Positions 53,287 to 62,386 of a stretch of DNA of 64,000 nucleotides are shown here, piece by piece. The notes beneath the pieces were generated by a model. The model searched no databases. It was given only the letters and a program-made list of their open reading frames with translations, and was not told where the DNA came from. How positions within the stretch are numbered: the stretch's first letter is position 1; each line of letters begins with the position of its first letter. The position numbers and the translations under genes are program-made. The stretch is from Actinokineospora bangkokensis (lineage in GTDB: Bacteria; Actinomycetota; Actinomycetes; Mycobacteriales; Pseudonocardiaceae): positions 153,112-217,111 of the forward strand of contig NZ_MKQR01000032.1 in the NCBI RefSeq assembly GCF_001940455.1, in the 5' to 3' direction.

Positions 53287-54072
53287 TCAGTAGTTGCCGA
53301 GGCCGCCGCAGACGTTGAGCGCCTGCGCGGTGATGGAGGCGGCGGTGTCGGTCACCAGGTAGCCGACCAGGCCCGCCACCTCCTCGGGGGTGGAGTAGCG
53401 GCCCAGCGGGATCTTGGTCTGGAAGCGGCCGAGCACGTCGTCCTCGGTGGTGCCCCACATCCGCGCGTAGCCCTCGCGCACCCGGTGCGCCATCGGCGTC
53501 TCGACGTACCCGGGGCACACCGCGTTCACGGTGACGCCGGTCTTGGCCAGCTCCAGGCCGACCGCCTTGGTGAAGCCGACGACGCCGTGCTTGGAGGCGG
53601 AGTAGGGCGCGCCGAACACCACGCCCTGCTTGCCGCCGGTGGAGGCGATGTTGACGACCCGGCCCCAGCCCGCGGCCAGCATCCCGCCCGCGGTCAGCAC
53701 CTGCTTGGTCATCCGGAAGACGCTGGTGAGGTTGGTGTCGATGACCTCGGTCCACAGGTCGTCGGCGATCTCGGCGGTCGGCCCGCCGCCGCTGCGCCCG
53801 GCGTTGTTGACCAGCACGCCCACCGGGCCGTGCGCCGCCACCGCGGCGGCGACCAGGGCGCGCACCTGCTCGGGGTCGGACACGTCGGCGGACGTCCCGG
53901 CGGCGGTGGTGCCCTCCTCGCGCAGGGTCTTCACCGTCAGCGCGACCCGCTCGGCGTCGCGCGCGCACAGGAACACCGGGTGGCCCGCGGCGCCGAGCGC
54001 GCGGGCCACCGCCAGCCCGATGCCGCTGGTGCCCCCGGTGACCAGCGCGGCGGGGCGTGGGTGCTCGGCCAT
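53287..54072 (-). CDS. Polyketide C9-ketoreductase (ActIII type)
   Basis: 261 residues. TGGTSGIGLAVARAL binds NADPH, and NIASTGGKQGVVFGAPYSAS then KHGVVGFTKAVGLELAKTG hold the catalytic Ser-Tyr-Lys. The C-terminus ends ALNVCGGLGNY, the closing sequence of actinorhodin ketoreductase. The ActIII substrate-guiding tripeptide Pro94-Gly-Gly reads Ser-Gly-Gly here (NNAGRSGGGPTAEI). It reduces the carbonyl nine carbons from the carboxyl end of the ACP-bound chain. GGAGGAACC precedes ATG 54072; the aromatase/cyclase gene follows after 37 bases. Confidence 0.93.
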   Translation of the reverse strand: MAEHPRPAALVTGGTSGIGLAVARALGAAGHPVFLCARDAERVALTVKTLREEGTTAAGTSADVSDPEQVRALVAAAVAAHGPVGVLVNNAGRSGGGPTAEIADDLWTEVIDTNLTSVFRMTKQVLTAGGMLAAGWGRVVNIASTGGKQGVVFGAPYSASKHGVVGFTKAVGLELAKTGVTVNAVCPGYVETPMAHRVREGYARMWGTTEDDVLGRFQTKIPLGRYSTPEEVAGLVGYLVTDTAASITAQALNVCGGLGNY

Positions 54073-54291
54073 GGTTCCTCCTCGTCGGTGGTGCTCGTCT
54101 GGGTGGTGCTCGTCTTGGCTGCCCGCCCGGTGGGGCGCACCGCGCGCTGATCGTGGCAACGCCCGCTCGAACGCCGGTGGACCCCGGGGCGGAGGCGGCG
54201 TCGAGCCGTTTGCGAGCCCGGTGCGATCCCGGGGGCCGACGGTGGAGCGGACCGGGCAGGCCGGTCCCACGAACCCAGGAGGGGACACCCG

Positions 54292-54621
54292 ATGGCAGAG
54301 CCACCCGAGGGTCCGGTGACCTTCGTCAACCGCTTCACCGTCTCCGGCGAGCCGGAGCGGTTCGAGGCCGCCTTCGCCGAGACGTCCCGGTTCATGGCCG
54401 AGCAGGCGGGCTTCGTGCGGCACACCCTGCTGCGCGCGCTGGACCGCGGCGCGGCCGTCGGGTACGTCAACGTCGCCGAGTGGACCGACGCGGCGTCCTT
54501 CCGCGCCGCGGTGGGCGCCCCCGGGTTCGCCCGGCACGCCGCCGAGCTGCGCGCGCTGTGCTCGTCGGACCCGGCGCTCTACGAGCCGGTGCTGCACGTG
54601 GCCGGGGCGGTGGCGGTGTGA
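54292..54621 (+). CDS. Antibiotic-biosynthesis-monooxygenase-fold protein
   Basis: 109 residues, a dimeric ferredoxin-like ABM domain: FVNRFTVSGEPERFEAAFAE, GFVRHTLLRALD and YVNVAEWTDAASFRAAVG. Relatives such as ActVA-ORF6 and TcmH oxidise a phenol ring to a quinone without a cofactor, and others bind substrates only. An AGGAGG site precedes the ATG. The stop overlaps the next start as GTGA. A quinone-forming role is inferred from the cluster context. The gap 54073-54291 is the divergent promoter; it carries a direct repeat GTGGTGCTCGTCT near 54090. Confidence 0.85.
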   Translation: MAEPPEGPVTFVNRFTVSGEPERFEAAFAETSRFMAEQAGFVRHTLLRALDRGAAVGYVNVAEWTDAASFRAAVGAPGFARHAAELRALCSSDPALYEPVLHVAGAVAV

Positions 54622-55052
54622 GCGCGGGGATCGAGGCCGTGCAGCGGATGGTGCGCGCCTACAACACCGGCGAGACCGACGACGCCGACGAGTACATCCA
54701 CCCCGACTACCTCAACCCGGCGTCGCTGGAGCACATGGACCTCAAGGGCCCGGCGGCGTTCCGGATGGCGGTGGCGTGGCTGCGGATGACCTTCTCCGAG
54801 CAGGCGCGGCTGGAGGAGATCCGCTACCAGGAGCGCGGCGACTGGGTGCGGGCGTACCTGGTGCTCTACGGCCGCCACGTCGGGGAGCTGGTCGGGATGC
54901 CCGCCACCGGCCGGGTGTTCTCCGGCGAGCAGATCCACCTGGTCAAGCTCGTCGACGGCAAGATCCGCGACCACCGGGACTGGCCGGACTACCTGGGCAC
55001 CTACCGCCAGCTCGACGAGCCGTGGCCGACCGAGCGCGGCTGGCGGGACTGA
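54618..55052 (+). CDS. SnoaL-like polyketide cyclase/NTF2-fold protein
   Basis: 144 residues. AVQRMVRAYNTGETDDADEY, DYLNPASLEHMD, MTFSEQARLEEIRYQERGDW and HLVKLVDGKIRDHRDWPDYL match the SnoaL family (ester cyclases closing a ring by aldol reaction in anthracyclines, or unrelated hydratase members). The Asp-His pair in IRDHRDWPD corresponds to the SnoaL active-site Asp region. It is translationally coupled to the ABM gene. Ring closure of a late intermediate is the natural reading. Confidence 0.82.
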   Translation: MSAGIEAVQRMVRAYNTGETDDADEYIHPDYLNPASLEHMDLKGPAAFRMAVAWLRMTFSEQARLEEIRYQERGDWVRAYLVLYGRHVGELVGMPATGRVFSGEQIHLVKLVDGKIRDHRDWPDYLGTYRQLDEPWPTERGWRD

Positions 55053-55206
55053 CGGCGGCCGCGGCAGGCGGGGAGCGGGTGTGGGCCGCACCGCGGTGAG
55101 CACAGTGGACGAACGCGCCCGCCGGGCGCGGTGGGTCCGCGCCCGGGCGCTGCGCCCGGGCTGCGCGACCTGGTTCGGAATCGAGGCGGAAGTGGGTGGA
55201 GGACGC

Positions 55207-56046
55207 ATGATCCTGGTGACCGGGGCGACCGGAACGGTGGGTGGCGGGGTGCTGACCCGGCTGCTCGAACGGGGGGAGCGGGTGCGGGCCCTGACCCGCA
55301 ACCCCGACGCGGCGCTGCCCGAGGGCGTGGAGGTGGCGGTTGGCGCGCCGCGCGACACCGCGGCGGTGACCGCCGCGCTCGACGGCGTCGACGCGGTGTT
55401 CCTGGTGCTGGTGGGCGACGTGGAGGCCGAGGTGCGCGGGTTCACCGCCGCCCTGGCCGCGGTGCGGCGACCGCCGCGGGTGGTGCTGCTGTCGTCGTTG
55501 AGCGTGCTGCACCCGGTGCCGCACCGCATCGCCGAGGAGCACCGGGCCGCCGAGGCCGCGGTCGCCGCGGCGACCGAGCGCTGGACGTTCCTGCGCCCCG
55601 GCCCCTTCCACAGCAACGCGCTGTGGTGGAGCGGGTCGGTGCGCGGCACCGGCACGGTGCGCTGCCTGGTCGGCAACCGCCCCGGCGCCCCCATCGACCC
55701 GGGGGACGTGGCCGCGGTGGCCGTCGCCGCGCTCACCGAGGAGGGCCACACCGGGCACGCCTACGACCTCACCGGGCCGCAGGTGCTGACCTCCGGCGAC
55801 CAGGCCAGGATCCTGGCCAGGGCGGCGGGCAGGCCGATCGCCTTCGAGGTCGCCCCGGCCGAGCAGGCGGTGGCGGTGTTCGCCTCGGCGGGCGGCGACC
55901 GCGCCGTGGCCGAGGGCAACGTGGCCGCGCTGCGCAGCCGGGAGGTCCCGTGGGGCTACCCCACCGGCACCGCCGAGCGGCTGCTGGGCAGGCCCGCCCG
56001 CACCTTCCACGCGTGGGCGGCCGAGCACGCCGCGGCGTTCGGCTGA
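55207..56046 (+). CDS. NmrA-like NAD(P)-binding reductase (first of two)
   Basis: 279 residues. [20 protein letters not shown] is the dinucleotide motif; [12 protein letters not shown] and [15 protein letters not shown] cover the middle. The usual SDR Tyr-Lys pair is absent, as in NmrA/quinone-oxidoreductase-like atypical SDRs. In aromatic polyketide clusters such proteins act as enoyl or quinone reductases. ATG 55207 follows GGAGG; a longer GTG start at 55081 would add a stretch with no fold. It is 11 bases before a second, related gene. Confidence 0.85.
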   Translation: MILVTGATGTVGGGVLTRLLERGERVRALTRNPDAALPEGVEVAVGAPRDTAAVTAALDGVDAVFLVLVGDVEAEVRGFTAALAAVRRPPRVVLLSSLSVLHPVPHRIAEEHRAAEAAVAAATERWTFLRPGPFHSNALWWSGSVRGTGTVRCLVGNRPGAPIDPGDVAAVAVAALTEEGHTGHAYDLTGPQVLTSGDQARILARAAGRPIAFEVAPAEQAVAVFASAGGDRAVAEGNVAALRSREVPWGYPTGTAERLLGRPARTFHAWAAEHAAAFG

Positions 56047-56057
56047 GGGGGGCGGCG

Positions 56058-56939
56058 GTGAACCGGACGATCCTCGTCACCGGCGCCACCGGCGTGCAGG
56101 GCGGCGCCACCGCGCGCGCCCTGCTGGCCGCGGGCGCCCGGGTGCGCGCCCTGGTGCGCACCCCGTCCTCACCCGCGGCGCTGGCGGTGGCCGCCGCGGG
56201 CGCCGAACTCGTCCGGGGCGACCTGGACGACCCGGCGTCGCTGCGCGCGGCGGCCGAGGGGGTGGACGGCGTCTTCAGCGTGCAGACGTTCATGGCCCCC
56301 GGCGGGCTCGGCGGCGAGGTCCGGCAGGGCCGCGCGGTGGCCGACGCCGCGGCGGCCGCGGGCGTCGAGCACGTGGTCTACAGCTCCGTGGGCGGGGCCG
56401 AGCGGGAGAGCGGTGTCCCGCACTTCGACAGCAAGCGGGCCGTGGAGCGGTACCTGGCCGCGTCCGGCGTGCCCACCACCGTGCTGCGGCCGACGTTCTT
56501 CATGGACAACTTCGCCGCGCACCCGCCCGCGGTGGAGGACGGCGTGCTCACCGTCCGGCTCGCGCTGCGCCCGGACACCCGGGTGCAGCTCATCGCCGCC
56601 GCCGACATCGGCGCGGTGGCCGCCGCCGCCTTCGCCGACCCGGGGCGGTTCGCGGGCACGGCGCTGGAGATCGCGGGCGACGAGCTGACCGCGGACGGCA
56701 TCGCCGCCGCGTTCGGCGCCGCGGCGGGCCTGCCCGCCCGGTTCGCCCCGCTGGGGCTGGAGCAGGTGGCGGCCAACCCGCACATCCCGTACGCGCCGGA
56801 GATCGCGGTGATGTTCGAGTGGTTGCAGACCGACGGCTACGCCGCGGACATCCCGGCGGTGCGGGCGGTGCACCCGGGCCTGCACAGCTTCCGGGACTGG
56901 CTGGCGCTCGGCGCCTGGCGCGCGCCCGCCGCGGCGTGA
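56058..56939 (+). CDS. NmrA-like NAD(P)-binding reductase (second of two)
   Basis: 293 residues. [20 protein letters not shown] at the start, [30 protein letters not shown] and [20 protein letters not shown] then [13 protein letters not shown] match NmrA/HSCARG-like proteins. It keeps an NADP-type arginine after the second strand. It is only distantly similar to its neighbour, so the two genes probably perform different reduction steps. GTG 56058, with GGCGGCG before it, is the likely start. Transcription may run from the ABM gene through both. Confidence 0.85.
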   Translation: MNRTILVTGATGVQGGATARALLAAGARVRALVRTPSSPAALAVAAAGAELVRGDLDDPASLRAAAEGVDGVFSVQTFMAPGGLGGEVRQGRAVADAAAAAGVEHVVYSSVGGAERESGVPHFDSKRAVERYLAASGVPTTVLRPTFFMDNFAAHPPAVEDGVLTVRLALRPDTRVQLIAAADIGAVAAAAFADPGRFAGTALEIAGDELTADGIAAAFGAAAGLPARFAPLGLEQVAANPHIPYAPEIAVMFEWLQTDGYAADIPAVRAVHPGLHSFRDWLALGAWRAPAAA

Positions 56940-56956
56940 CGTCCCGGCGCTCCCGT

Positions 56957-56982
56957 CGTATGATGTATTGTACATAATACGG
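56957..56982. promoter_or_regulatory. AT-rich palindromic operator/promoter of the TetR gene
   Basis: The 26 bases contain CGTATGATG and CATAATACGG around TGTACA, an imperfect palindrome in otherwise GC-rich DNA, 15 bases before the TetR start codon. It shares the TGTAC and GTAT elements with the operator before the ABC transporter, so autoregulation is likely. Confidence 0.6.
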
Positions 56983-56996
56983 TAAGGGGGTGCGCG

Positions 56997-57773
56997 GTGG
57001 CGGGAGTCGACAGCGGTGGTGACCCGGCCAGGAGCCTGGCGCTGCTCTGGGGCGACCGGCGGCGGTCGCGGCAGCGCGGTCGCTCGGACCTGAACGTCGA
57101 CAAGATCGTGCTGACCGCGATCGACCTGGCCGACGCCGAGGGCCTCGGGGTGCTGTCGATGCGCCAGGTCGCCCAGTCGCTCGGGGTCGGGGTCATGTCG
57201 CTGTACACCTACGTGCCCGGCAAGGCGGAGCTGATCGACGTCATGCTCGACACCGTCTACGGGGAGACGGCCAAGCCGCACGACCTCGACGGCGGCTGGC
57301 GGGCGCGGTTGGAGCTGGTCGCGCGGGAGAACTGGGCGCTGCGGCTGCGCCACCCGTGGATGTTGCAGATCCCCTCCGGGCGGCCGTCGCTGGGGCCCAA
57401 CGCGCTGGCCAAGTACGAGTTCGAGCTGCGCGCGGTGGAGGGCATCGGCCTGTCCGACGTGGAGATGGACTCGGTGGTCGCGCTGGTCAGCGACCACGCC
57501 GAGGGCGCGGCCCGGCGCGCGGTGGACGCGCTGCGCGCCGAGCGCGGCACCGGCATGACCGACGAGCAGTGGTGGCGGGTGCACGGGCCGCTGCTGTCCT
57601 CGGTGGTCGACATGGGCCGGTACCCGACGGCGGCCAAGGTCGGCGCCGCCGCGGGTGCCGCGCACGGCACCGCCTACCCGGCCGAGCACGCGTTCGACTT
57701 CGGGCTGGCGCGGTTGCTCGACGGCATCGAGGCGCTGGTCGAGCAGCGCGCCGCAGGCTCCGACCCGGCCTGA
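56997..57773 (+). CDS. TetR-family regulator
   Basis: 258 residues. The helix-turn-helix lies at about 35-80 (TAIDLADAEGLGVLSMRQVA, QSLGVGVMSLYTYVPGKAEL), followed by a TetR_C-type ligand-binding domain (WALRLRHPWMLQIPSGRPSL, GIGLSDVEMDSVVALVSDHA). This C-terminal type is common next to drug exporters. GTG 56997 follows AAGGGGG. Two palindromes, one before itself and one before the exporter, are probable operators. The expected action is repression relieved by the cluster product. Confidence 0.9.
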   Translation: MAGVDSGGDPARSLALLWGDRRRSRQRGRSDLNVDKIVLTAIDLADAEGLGVLSMRQVAQSLGVGVMSLYTYVPGKAELIDVMLDTVYGETAKPHDLDGGWRARLELVARENWALRLRHPWMLQIPSGRPSLGPNALAKYEFELRAVEGIGLSDVEMDSVVALVSDHAEGAARRAVDALRAERGTGMTDEQWWRVHGPLLSSVVDMGRYPTAAKVGAAAGAAHGTAYPAEHAFDFGLARLLDGIEALVEQRAAGSDPA

Positions 57774-57827
57774 CCCCGGCCCGTCCGCGCCCCGTGCGCG
57801 GCCGGGTGGGGGTCCTCGTCGTACTAG

Positions 57828-57855
57828 GTACAGCATGCTGTACGGTATGTGATAC
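57828..57855. promoter_or_regulatory. Operator pair in front of the ABC exporter
   Basis: GTACAGCATGCTGTAC (57828-57843) is a perfect 16-base palindrome, and GTATGTGATAC (57845-57855) is a second palindrome one base further on. They lie 41 to 69 bases before the exporter start and overlap the likely promoter (TACGGT, TACGCT blocks). They fit TetR binding. Confidence 0.75.
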
Positions 57856-57896
57856 GCTGTAGCCGGTTCCCGGGAGCCGATGGAAGGGGAGCAACT

Positions 57897-58970
57897 GTGG
57901 GCTCGAGCGATCTCGCGGTGGTGGCCGAGGGCCTCCGCAAGCGGTACGGCGACAAGGTCGCCCTCGACGGCTTCGACTTGGAGGTGCGGGCGGGCACCGT
58001 GTGCGGCCTGCTCGGGCCCAACGGCGCGGGCAAGACGACCGCGGTCCGGATCCTGTCGACGCTCCAGCGCTTCGACGGCGGCCGGGCCACCGTCGCCGGT
58101 CACGACGTGGCCACCGAGGCGGCCAAGGTGCGGTACCGCATCGGCCTGGTCGGGCAGAACGCCGCCGTGGACGAGGTGCTCGGCGGCAAGCAGAACCTGG
58201 TCATGTTCGGCAAGCTCTACCGGCTGGGCGCCGCCGCCGCGCGGCAGCGCGCCGACGAGCTGCTGGAGCGCTTCGGCCTGGCCGAGGTCGGGGACAAGCC
58301 GGTGAAGTCCTACTCCGGCGGCATGCGGCGCAGGCTCGACCTGGCCGCGAGCATGATCCTCGCGCCCGCGGTGCTGTTCCTCGACGAGCCCACCGTGGGG
58401 CTGGACCCGCGCGGGCGCAACGAGGTGTGGGAGGCCGTGCGCGACCTGGTGCGCCAGGGCACCACGGTGCTGCTGACCACCCAGTACCTCGACGAGGCCG
58501 ACCAGCTGGCCGACCGGGTCTCGGTCATCGACACCGGCCGGGTGATCGCCGAGGGCACCCCCGACCAGCTCAAGACCAAGACCGGCGGGGACCGCATCGA
58601 CCTGGCCGTGCCCGACCGCGACCAGCTCGCCCTGGCCGCGCGCACCCTGGAGCAGCTCGTCGGCGCCGCGCCCGAGCTCGACGAGGAGGACCGCAAGCTC
58701 TCGGTGCGGGTCGCCAACAGCGACGCCTCGCTCATCGAGGTCGTCCGCGCGCTCGACGCCGCGGGCGTGTCCGCCGAGGACATCGCCCTGCGCCGCCCCA
58801 CCCTCGACGAGGTGTTCCTGCACCTGACCGGGCGCAGGCCGGTCAGCGAGGAGGAGGCCGCCGCGGCGGCGAAGGCCGCGAAGGCGGACAAGAAGTCCAA
58901 GCCGGACCGCAAGGGCAAGAAGGACGTCCCGGCCGCCGAGCGCGCCGGTGCGCAGGAGGTGAACGCGTGA
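57897..58970 (+). CDS. DrrA-type ABC exporter ATPase
   Basis: 357 residues. Walker A GPNGAGKTTAV, Q-loop in VGQNAAVDEVL, signature YSGGMRRRLDLA, Walker B VLFLDEPTVGLDP and the H-loop region LLTTQYLDEADQLADR. After the cassette comes the DrrA C-terminal extension (RRPTLDEVFLHLTGRRP) plus an unusual Ala/Lys-rich tail (AAAAKAAKADKKSKPDRKGK). It drives export of an aromatic polyketide, as for daunorubicin. GTG 57897 has AAGGGGAGC before it; the stop overlaps the permease start. Confidence 0.93.
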   Translation: MGSSDLAVVAEGLRKRYGDKVALDGFDLEVRAGTVCGLLGPNGAGKTTAVRILSTLQRFDGGRATVAGHDVATEAAKVRYRIGLVGQNAAVDEVLGGKQNLVMFGKLYRLGAAAARQRADELLERFGLAEVGDKPVKSYSGGMRRRLDLAASMILAPAVLFLDEPTVGLDPRGRNEVWEAVRDLVRQGTTVLLTTQYLDEADQLADRVSVIDTGRVIAEGTPDQLKTKTGGDRIDLAVPDRDQLALAARTLEQLVGAAPELDEEDRKLSVRVANSDASLIEVVRALDAAGVSAEDIALRRPTLDEVFLHLTGRRPVSEEEAAAAAKAAKADKKSKPDRKGKKDVPAAERAGAQEVNA

Positions 58971-59800
58971 GCGCGGTGACCCTGGACCGACCCGTCCCCG
59001 AGGTCGGCGACGGCGGCCTCGGCCGCGTCCTGGCCGACTCGGTGACCCTGACCGGCCGCAGCCTGGCGCACTGGGTGCGCAACCCCGCCACGCTGATCGC
59101 CTCGCTGGCGTTCAACGTGGTGATGGTGCTGATGTTCGCCTTCCTCTTCGGCGGCGCGATGGCGGTGCCCGACGGCGGCAGCTACCGCGAGTTCCTCATG
59201 CCGGGCATGTTCGCCATGACCATGATCTTCGGCATCAGCATGACCACCATCGCCATCTCCACCGACGTCGAGCGCGGGGTCACCGACCGGTTCCGGTCGA
59301 TGCCGATGGCGCCCGCGGCGATCCTGATCGGCCGCGCGGTGGCCGACATGATCTTCGCCGTGGTCACCCTGGCGGTGATGATGCTGGTGGGCCTGGCGAT
59401 CGGCTGGCGGGCCAACGGCTCGGTCGGGGCGACCCTGGGCGCCATGGGCCTGATCCTGCTGCTGCGCTTCGCGCTGATCTGGGTCGGCATCTTCCTCGGC
59501 CTGGTGATGCGCGGGCAGGAGGCGGTGGCGGGCGTGCAGACGCTGGAGTTCCCGCTGGGCTTCCTGTCCAACGCCTTCGTCGCCCCGTCCACCATGCCGG
59601 GCTGGCTGGGCGCGATCGCGGAGTGGAACCCGCTGTCGTCCACGGTGACCGCCACCCGCGACCTGTTCGGCAACCCCGGCTGGGGCGGCGACTCGTGGGT
59701 GGTGGAGAACGCCGCGCTGATGGCCGTGGTGTGGCCGCTGGTGATCCTGGCGATCTTCCTGCCGCTGGCGGTGCGGCGCTACTCGTCCTTGAGCGACTGA
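58967..59800 (+). CDS. DrrB-type ABC exporter permease
   Basis: 277 residues with six hydrophobic segments in the ABC2 membrane fold: SLAFNVVMVLMFAFLFGGAM, FLMPGMFAMTMIFGISMTTI, RAVADMIFAVVTLAVMMLVG, GLILLLRFALIWVGIFLGLV, EFPLGFLSNAFVAPSTMPGW and a last helix near the end. The DVERGVTDRFRSMPM loop is the ATPase contact region. The pair forms a complete half-transporter set regulated by the TetR gene upstream. GTG 58967 overlaps the ATPase gene (GTGA). Confidence 0.93.
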   Translation: MSAVTLDRPVPEVGDGGLGRVLADSVTLTGRSLAHWVRNPATLIASLAFNVVMVLMFAFLFGGAMAVPDGGSYREFLMPGMFAMTMIFGISMTTIAISTDVERGVTDRFRSMPMAPAAILIGRAVADMIFAVVTLAVMMLVGLAIGWRANGSVGATLGAMGLILLLRFALIWVGIFLGLVMRGQEAVAGVQTLEFPLGFLSNAFVAPSTMPGWLGAIAEWNPLSSTVTATRDLFGNPGWGGDSWVVENAALMAVVWPLVILAIFLPLAVRRYSSLSD

Positions 59801-59831
59801 CGAGCGGGTCCGGCCACGCTGGACCGACCGC

Positions 59832-59870
59832 GACTGCCCCGGCGGGACCTCCCTCCCCGCCGGGGCAGTC
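59832..59870 (+). terminator. Terminator after the ABC exporter genes
   Basis: GACTGCCCCGGCGGG (59832-59846) and CCCGCCGGGGCAGTC (59856-59870) form a perfect 15-bp stem, about 30 bases after the permease stop. Confidence 0.85.
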
Positions 59871-59903
59871 GGCTGTCCACCCCCTTGAACCGGAGGTAAG
59901 CCG

Positions 59904-60908
59904 GTGCGCAGAGCACTGACCCGGATCGTCGCCGCCCACGCCCTGCTGCTCGCCACCGCCGCGCCCGCCGCGGCCGCCCCGTCCCGGGCGGCCGCGGCGT
60001 GCGCGGCGGTCGGCATCCCCGTCCCGGTCACCGCCGGGGCGCCGTCGACCCTGCGGGTCTCGGCCACCCTGTGCGTGCCGCGCGGCGCCACCACCGTCCA
60101 GGTCCTCGTCCCCGGCGGCACCTACGGGCAGGCGTACTGGTGGCTGCGCGGCGACCCGGCCAAGCCGTCCTACGCCGAGGCCGCGCTCGCCTCGGGGCAC
60201 GCCACTCTCGTCCTGGACCGGTTGGGGTCCGGGGCCAGCTCCGCGCCGCCGAGCACCGCCTACGCCGCCGACACCCAGGAGGCCGTCCTGGGCGAGGTGC
60301 TGCGGCGGGTGCGCGGCGGCCTGGCGGGCCACCGGTTCGCCACCGTCGTCGCCGTGGGGCACTCCTACGGCTCGACGCTGGCCCGGTCGCTGGCCATCCA
60401 CCGGCCGGGGTCGGTCGACGCCCTGGTCCTCACCGGTGAGGCGGCCTACGCCGCCGAGCTGCCGTGGGACCAGATCACCCACCCGGTCACCGCGGACCCG
60501 CTGCTGCGCCACCGCGGGCTCGACGAGGGCTACTACACCACCGCACCGGGGGCCAGGGCGCGCTGGTTCTACGACCTGTCCACAGCGGACCGCCGCGTGG
60601 TGGTGCTCGACGAGCTGACCAAGCAGCCCGACGTCTTCAGCGCCTCCTACCCCCTGCCCGAGGAGAACGCGGCGATCACCGTGCCGACCCTCATCGTGGT
60701 GGGCCAGCAGGACAAGGTGGTCTGCGGGGGGACGGGCAGCGATTGCCGCAGCTCGGCCGCGCTGCTCGCCCAGGAGCGCGCGCACTACCGCACCGCCGAG
60801 CTGGCCGTGTGGGTCGTCCCCGCCACCGGGCACTCGCTGAACCTGCACCGCACGGCCCCGCAGTGGCAGGCCAAGGCGTTGCAGTGGGTCCGCGCGCACG
60901 TCGGCTGA
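59904..60908 (+). CDS. Secreted alpha/beta hydrolase
   Basis: 334 residues with a Sec signal peptide (RRALTRIVAAHALLLATAAP, then AAAAPS with a likely cut near residue 26). The nucleophile elbow VVAVGHSYGSTLARSL has Ser in G-H-S-Y-G, and the closing His is in PATGHSLNLH. Two cysteines in KVVCGGTGSDCRSS could pair outside the cell. It should be an extracellular esterase or lipase-like enzyme, possibly processing or detoxifying a product after export. GTG 59904 follows GGAGG. Confidence 0.87.
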   Translation: MRRALTRIVAAHALLLATAAPAAAAPSRAAAACAAVGIPVPVTAGAPSTLRVSATLCVPRGATTVQVLVPGGTYGQAYWWLRGDPAKPSYAEAALASGHATLVLDRLGSGASSAPPSTAYAADTQEAVLGEVLRRVRGGLAGHRFATVVAVGHSYGSTLARSLAIHRPGSVDALVLTGEAAYAAELPWDQITHPVTADPLLRHRGLDEGYYTTAPGARARWFYDLSTADRRVVVLDELTKQPDVFSASYPLPEENAAITVPTLIVVGQQDKVVCGGTGSDCRSSAALLAQERAHYRTAELAVWVVPATGHSLNLHRTAPQWQAKALQWVRAHVG

Positions 60909-60913
60909 CACGA

Positions 60914-60963
60914 CGAAGAGGGGGCGGGCAGTGGGTTCCCCCCCACTGCCCGCCCCCTCTTCG
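60914..60963. terminator. Bidirectional terminator between the hydrolase and MFS genes
   Basis: CGAAGAGGGGGCGGGCAGTG (60914-60933) plus GG pairs with CC plus CACTGCCCGCCCCCTCTTCG (60944-60963), a stem of about 22 bp with a short loop, between convergent genes. Confidence 0.9.
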
Positions 60964-60972
60964 CGCCCGGGC

Positions 60973-62376
60973 TCAGGTGCGCGCGCCGCGCCGCGGCATG
61001 AGCAGCGCCACCAGCAGGGTCGCCGCGGCGAACGCCGCACCCGCGACGAACGCCGCGGACATGCCCTCGGTGAACGGGTCCGCCGCGCCCTCGGCGGCCG
61101 TCGTCATCACCGTCACCAGGGTGGCCAGCGCGAGCGAGGCGCCCACCGCCGTCACCGTCGTCACCACCGACGAGGCCGCCCCGTACTCGGTCTCCGCGAC
61201 CCCCGAGGTGCCCGCGATGGTGGCCGGGATCGTGCCGAAGGCGATGCCCGCGCCCAGCAGCAGCAGGGCGGGCAGCACGTCGACGGCGTACCCCGCGCTC
61301 AGGTCCAGGCGCGACAGCAGCAGGTTCGACGCCACCAGGGCCAGCGCGCCCAGCGCCACCGGCAGCCGGGGCCCGAACCGGGCGGACACCCGCACCGCCA
61401 CCCCGGCCAGCCCCAGCAGGGTCGCGGTCACCGGCAGGAACGACACCGCGGCGAGCATCGCCGAGTACCCCATGGCCTGCTGCAGGAACTGGGTCAGGAA
61501 GTACAGCTGCCCGATCTGCGCGCCCTGCACCACCAGCACCGCCAGGTAGGCCGTGCCCCGGCCGCGGTCGGCGAGCAGACCGGGGGTGACGATGGGCTGC
61601 CGCGCGCGCCGCTCGACCACGACGAACACCACCAGCGCCGCGACCCCGACCGCCGCGGCGGCCTGCACCAGCGGGTCGCCCCAGCCGGTCGTGCCCACCC
61701 CCGACAGCGCCCAGACGAGCGCGGCCACGCCGAACGCGGAGGTCAGCGCCCCCGCGAGGTCGAAGCGCCCGGGGGCGCGCACGGTCTCGCGCAGCACGAA
61801 GGGTGCCGCGGCCAGCACGACCAGGCCGACCGGGGCGTTGAGCGCGAGCACCCACCGCCACGAGCCCACCGAGGTGAACACGCCCGCCAGCAGCAGCCCC
61901 ACCGCCGCGCCCACCCCGCCGACGGCGGTGTACACGGCGATGGCGCGCTCGCGGGCGCCCGCCTCCCGGTACATGCCGATGATCAGCGCCAGCACCGAGG
62001 GGGAGACCAGGGCCGCGCCGACGCCCTGCACCGCCCGGGTGGCGATGAGCGTGCCGACGTCGGGGGCCAGGCCGCGGGCCAGCGACGCGACGGTGAACAG
62101 CGCGACCCCGACCAGGAACACCCGGCGCCTGCCGAGGATGTCCCCGGCCCGGCCGCCGAGCAGCAGCAGGCCGCCGAAGGTGAGCAGGTAGGCGTTGAGC
62201 ACCCAGGACAGCTGGGTCGGGGTGGTCGCCAGGGCCTCGCTGAGCCCGGGCAGGGCGATGTTGACGATCATCTCGTCCACCAGCACCATCGCCTGCGCGG
62301 CGACCAGCACGGCGAGGCCGACGGCGGTGCGGCGGGCGCTGGGCGCCGCGCTCGCGCGGGTCATCACTGCGGACAT
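60973..62376 (-). CDS. MFS drug efflux transporter, DHA2 (14-helix) type
   Basis: 467 residues with about 14 hydrophobic helices. Motif A-like GGRAGDILGRRRVFLVGVAL, motif B-like ATRAVQGVGAALVSPSVLAL and motif C-like TAVGGVGAAVGLLLAGVFTS are clear. DHA2 proteins export antibiotics and dyes by proton exchange, so this is a second resistance exporter for the cluster. The adjacent EamA gene is 10 bases upstream on the same strand, forming a two-gene unit. Confidence 0.92.
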   Translation of the reverse strand: MSAVMTRASAAPSARRTAVGLAVLVAAQAMVLVDEMIVNIALPGLSEALATTPTQLSWVLNAYLLTFGGLLLLGGRAGDILGRRRVFLVGVALFTVASLARGLAPDVGTLIATRAVQGVGAALVSPSVLALIIGMYREAGARERAIAVYTAVGGVGAAVGLLLAGVFTSVGSWRWVLALNAPVGLVVLAAAPFVLRETVRAPGRFDLAGALTSAFGVAALVWALSGVGTTGWGDPLVQAAAAVGVAALVVFVVVERRARQPIVTPGLLADRGRGTAYLAVLVVQGAQIGQLYFLTQFLQQAMGYSAMLAAVSFLPVTATLLGLAGVAVRVSARFGPRLPVALGALALVASNLLLSRLDLSAGYAVDVLPALLLLGAGIAFGTIPATIAGTSGVAETEYGAASSVVTTVTAVGASLALATLVTVMTTAAEGAADPFTEGMSAAFVAGAAFAAATLLVALLMPRRGART

Positions 62377-62386
62377 CTGCTGCTCC

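Noticed and set aside
60914..60963. Structured RNA gene between hydrolase and MFS genes
   Set aside because: A single long perfect stem between convergent genes is explained by a bidirectional terminator.
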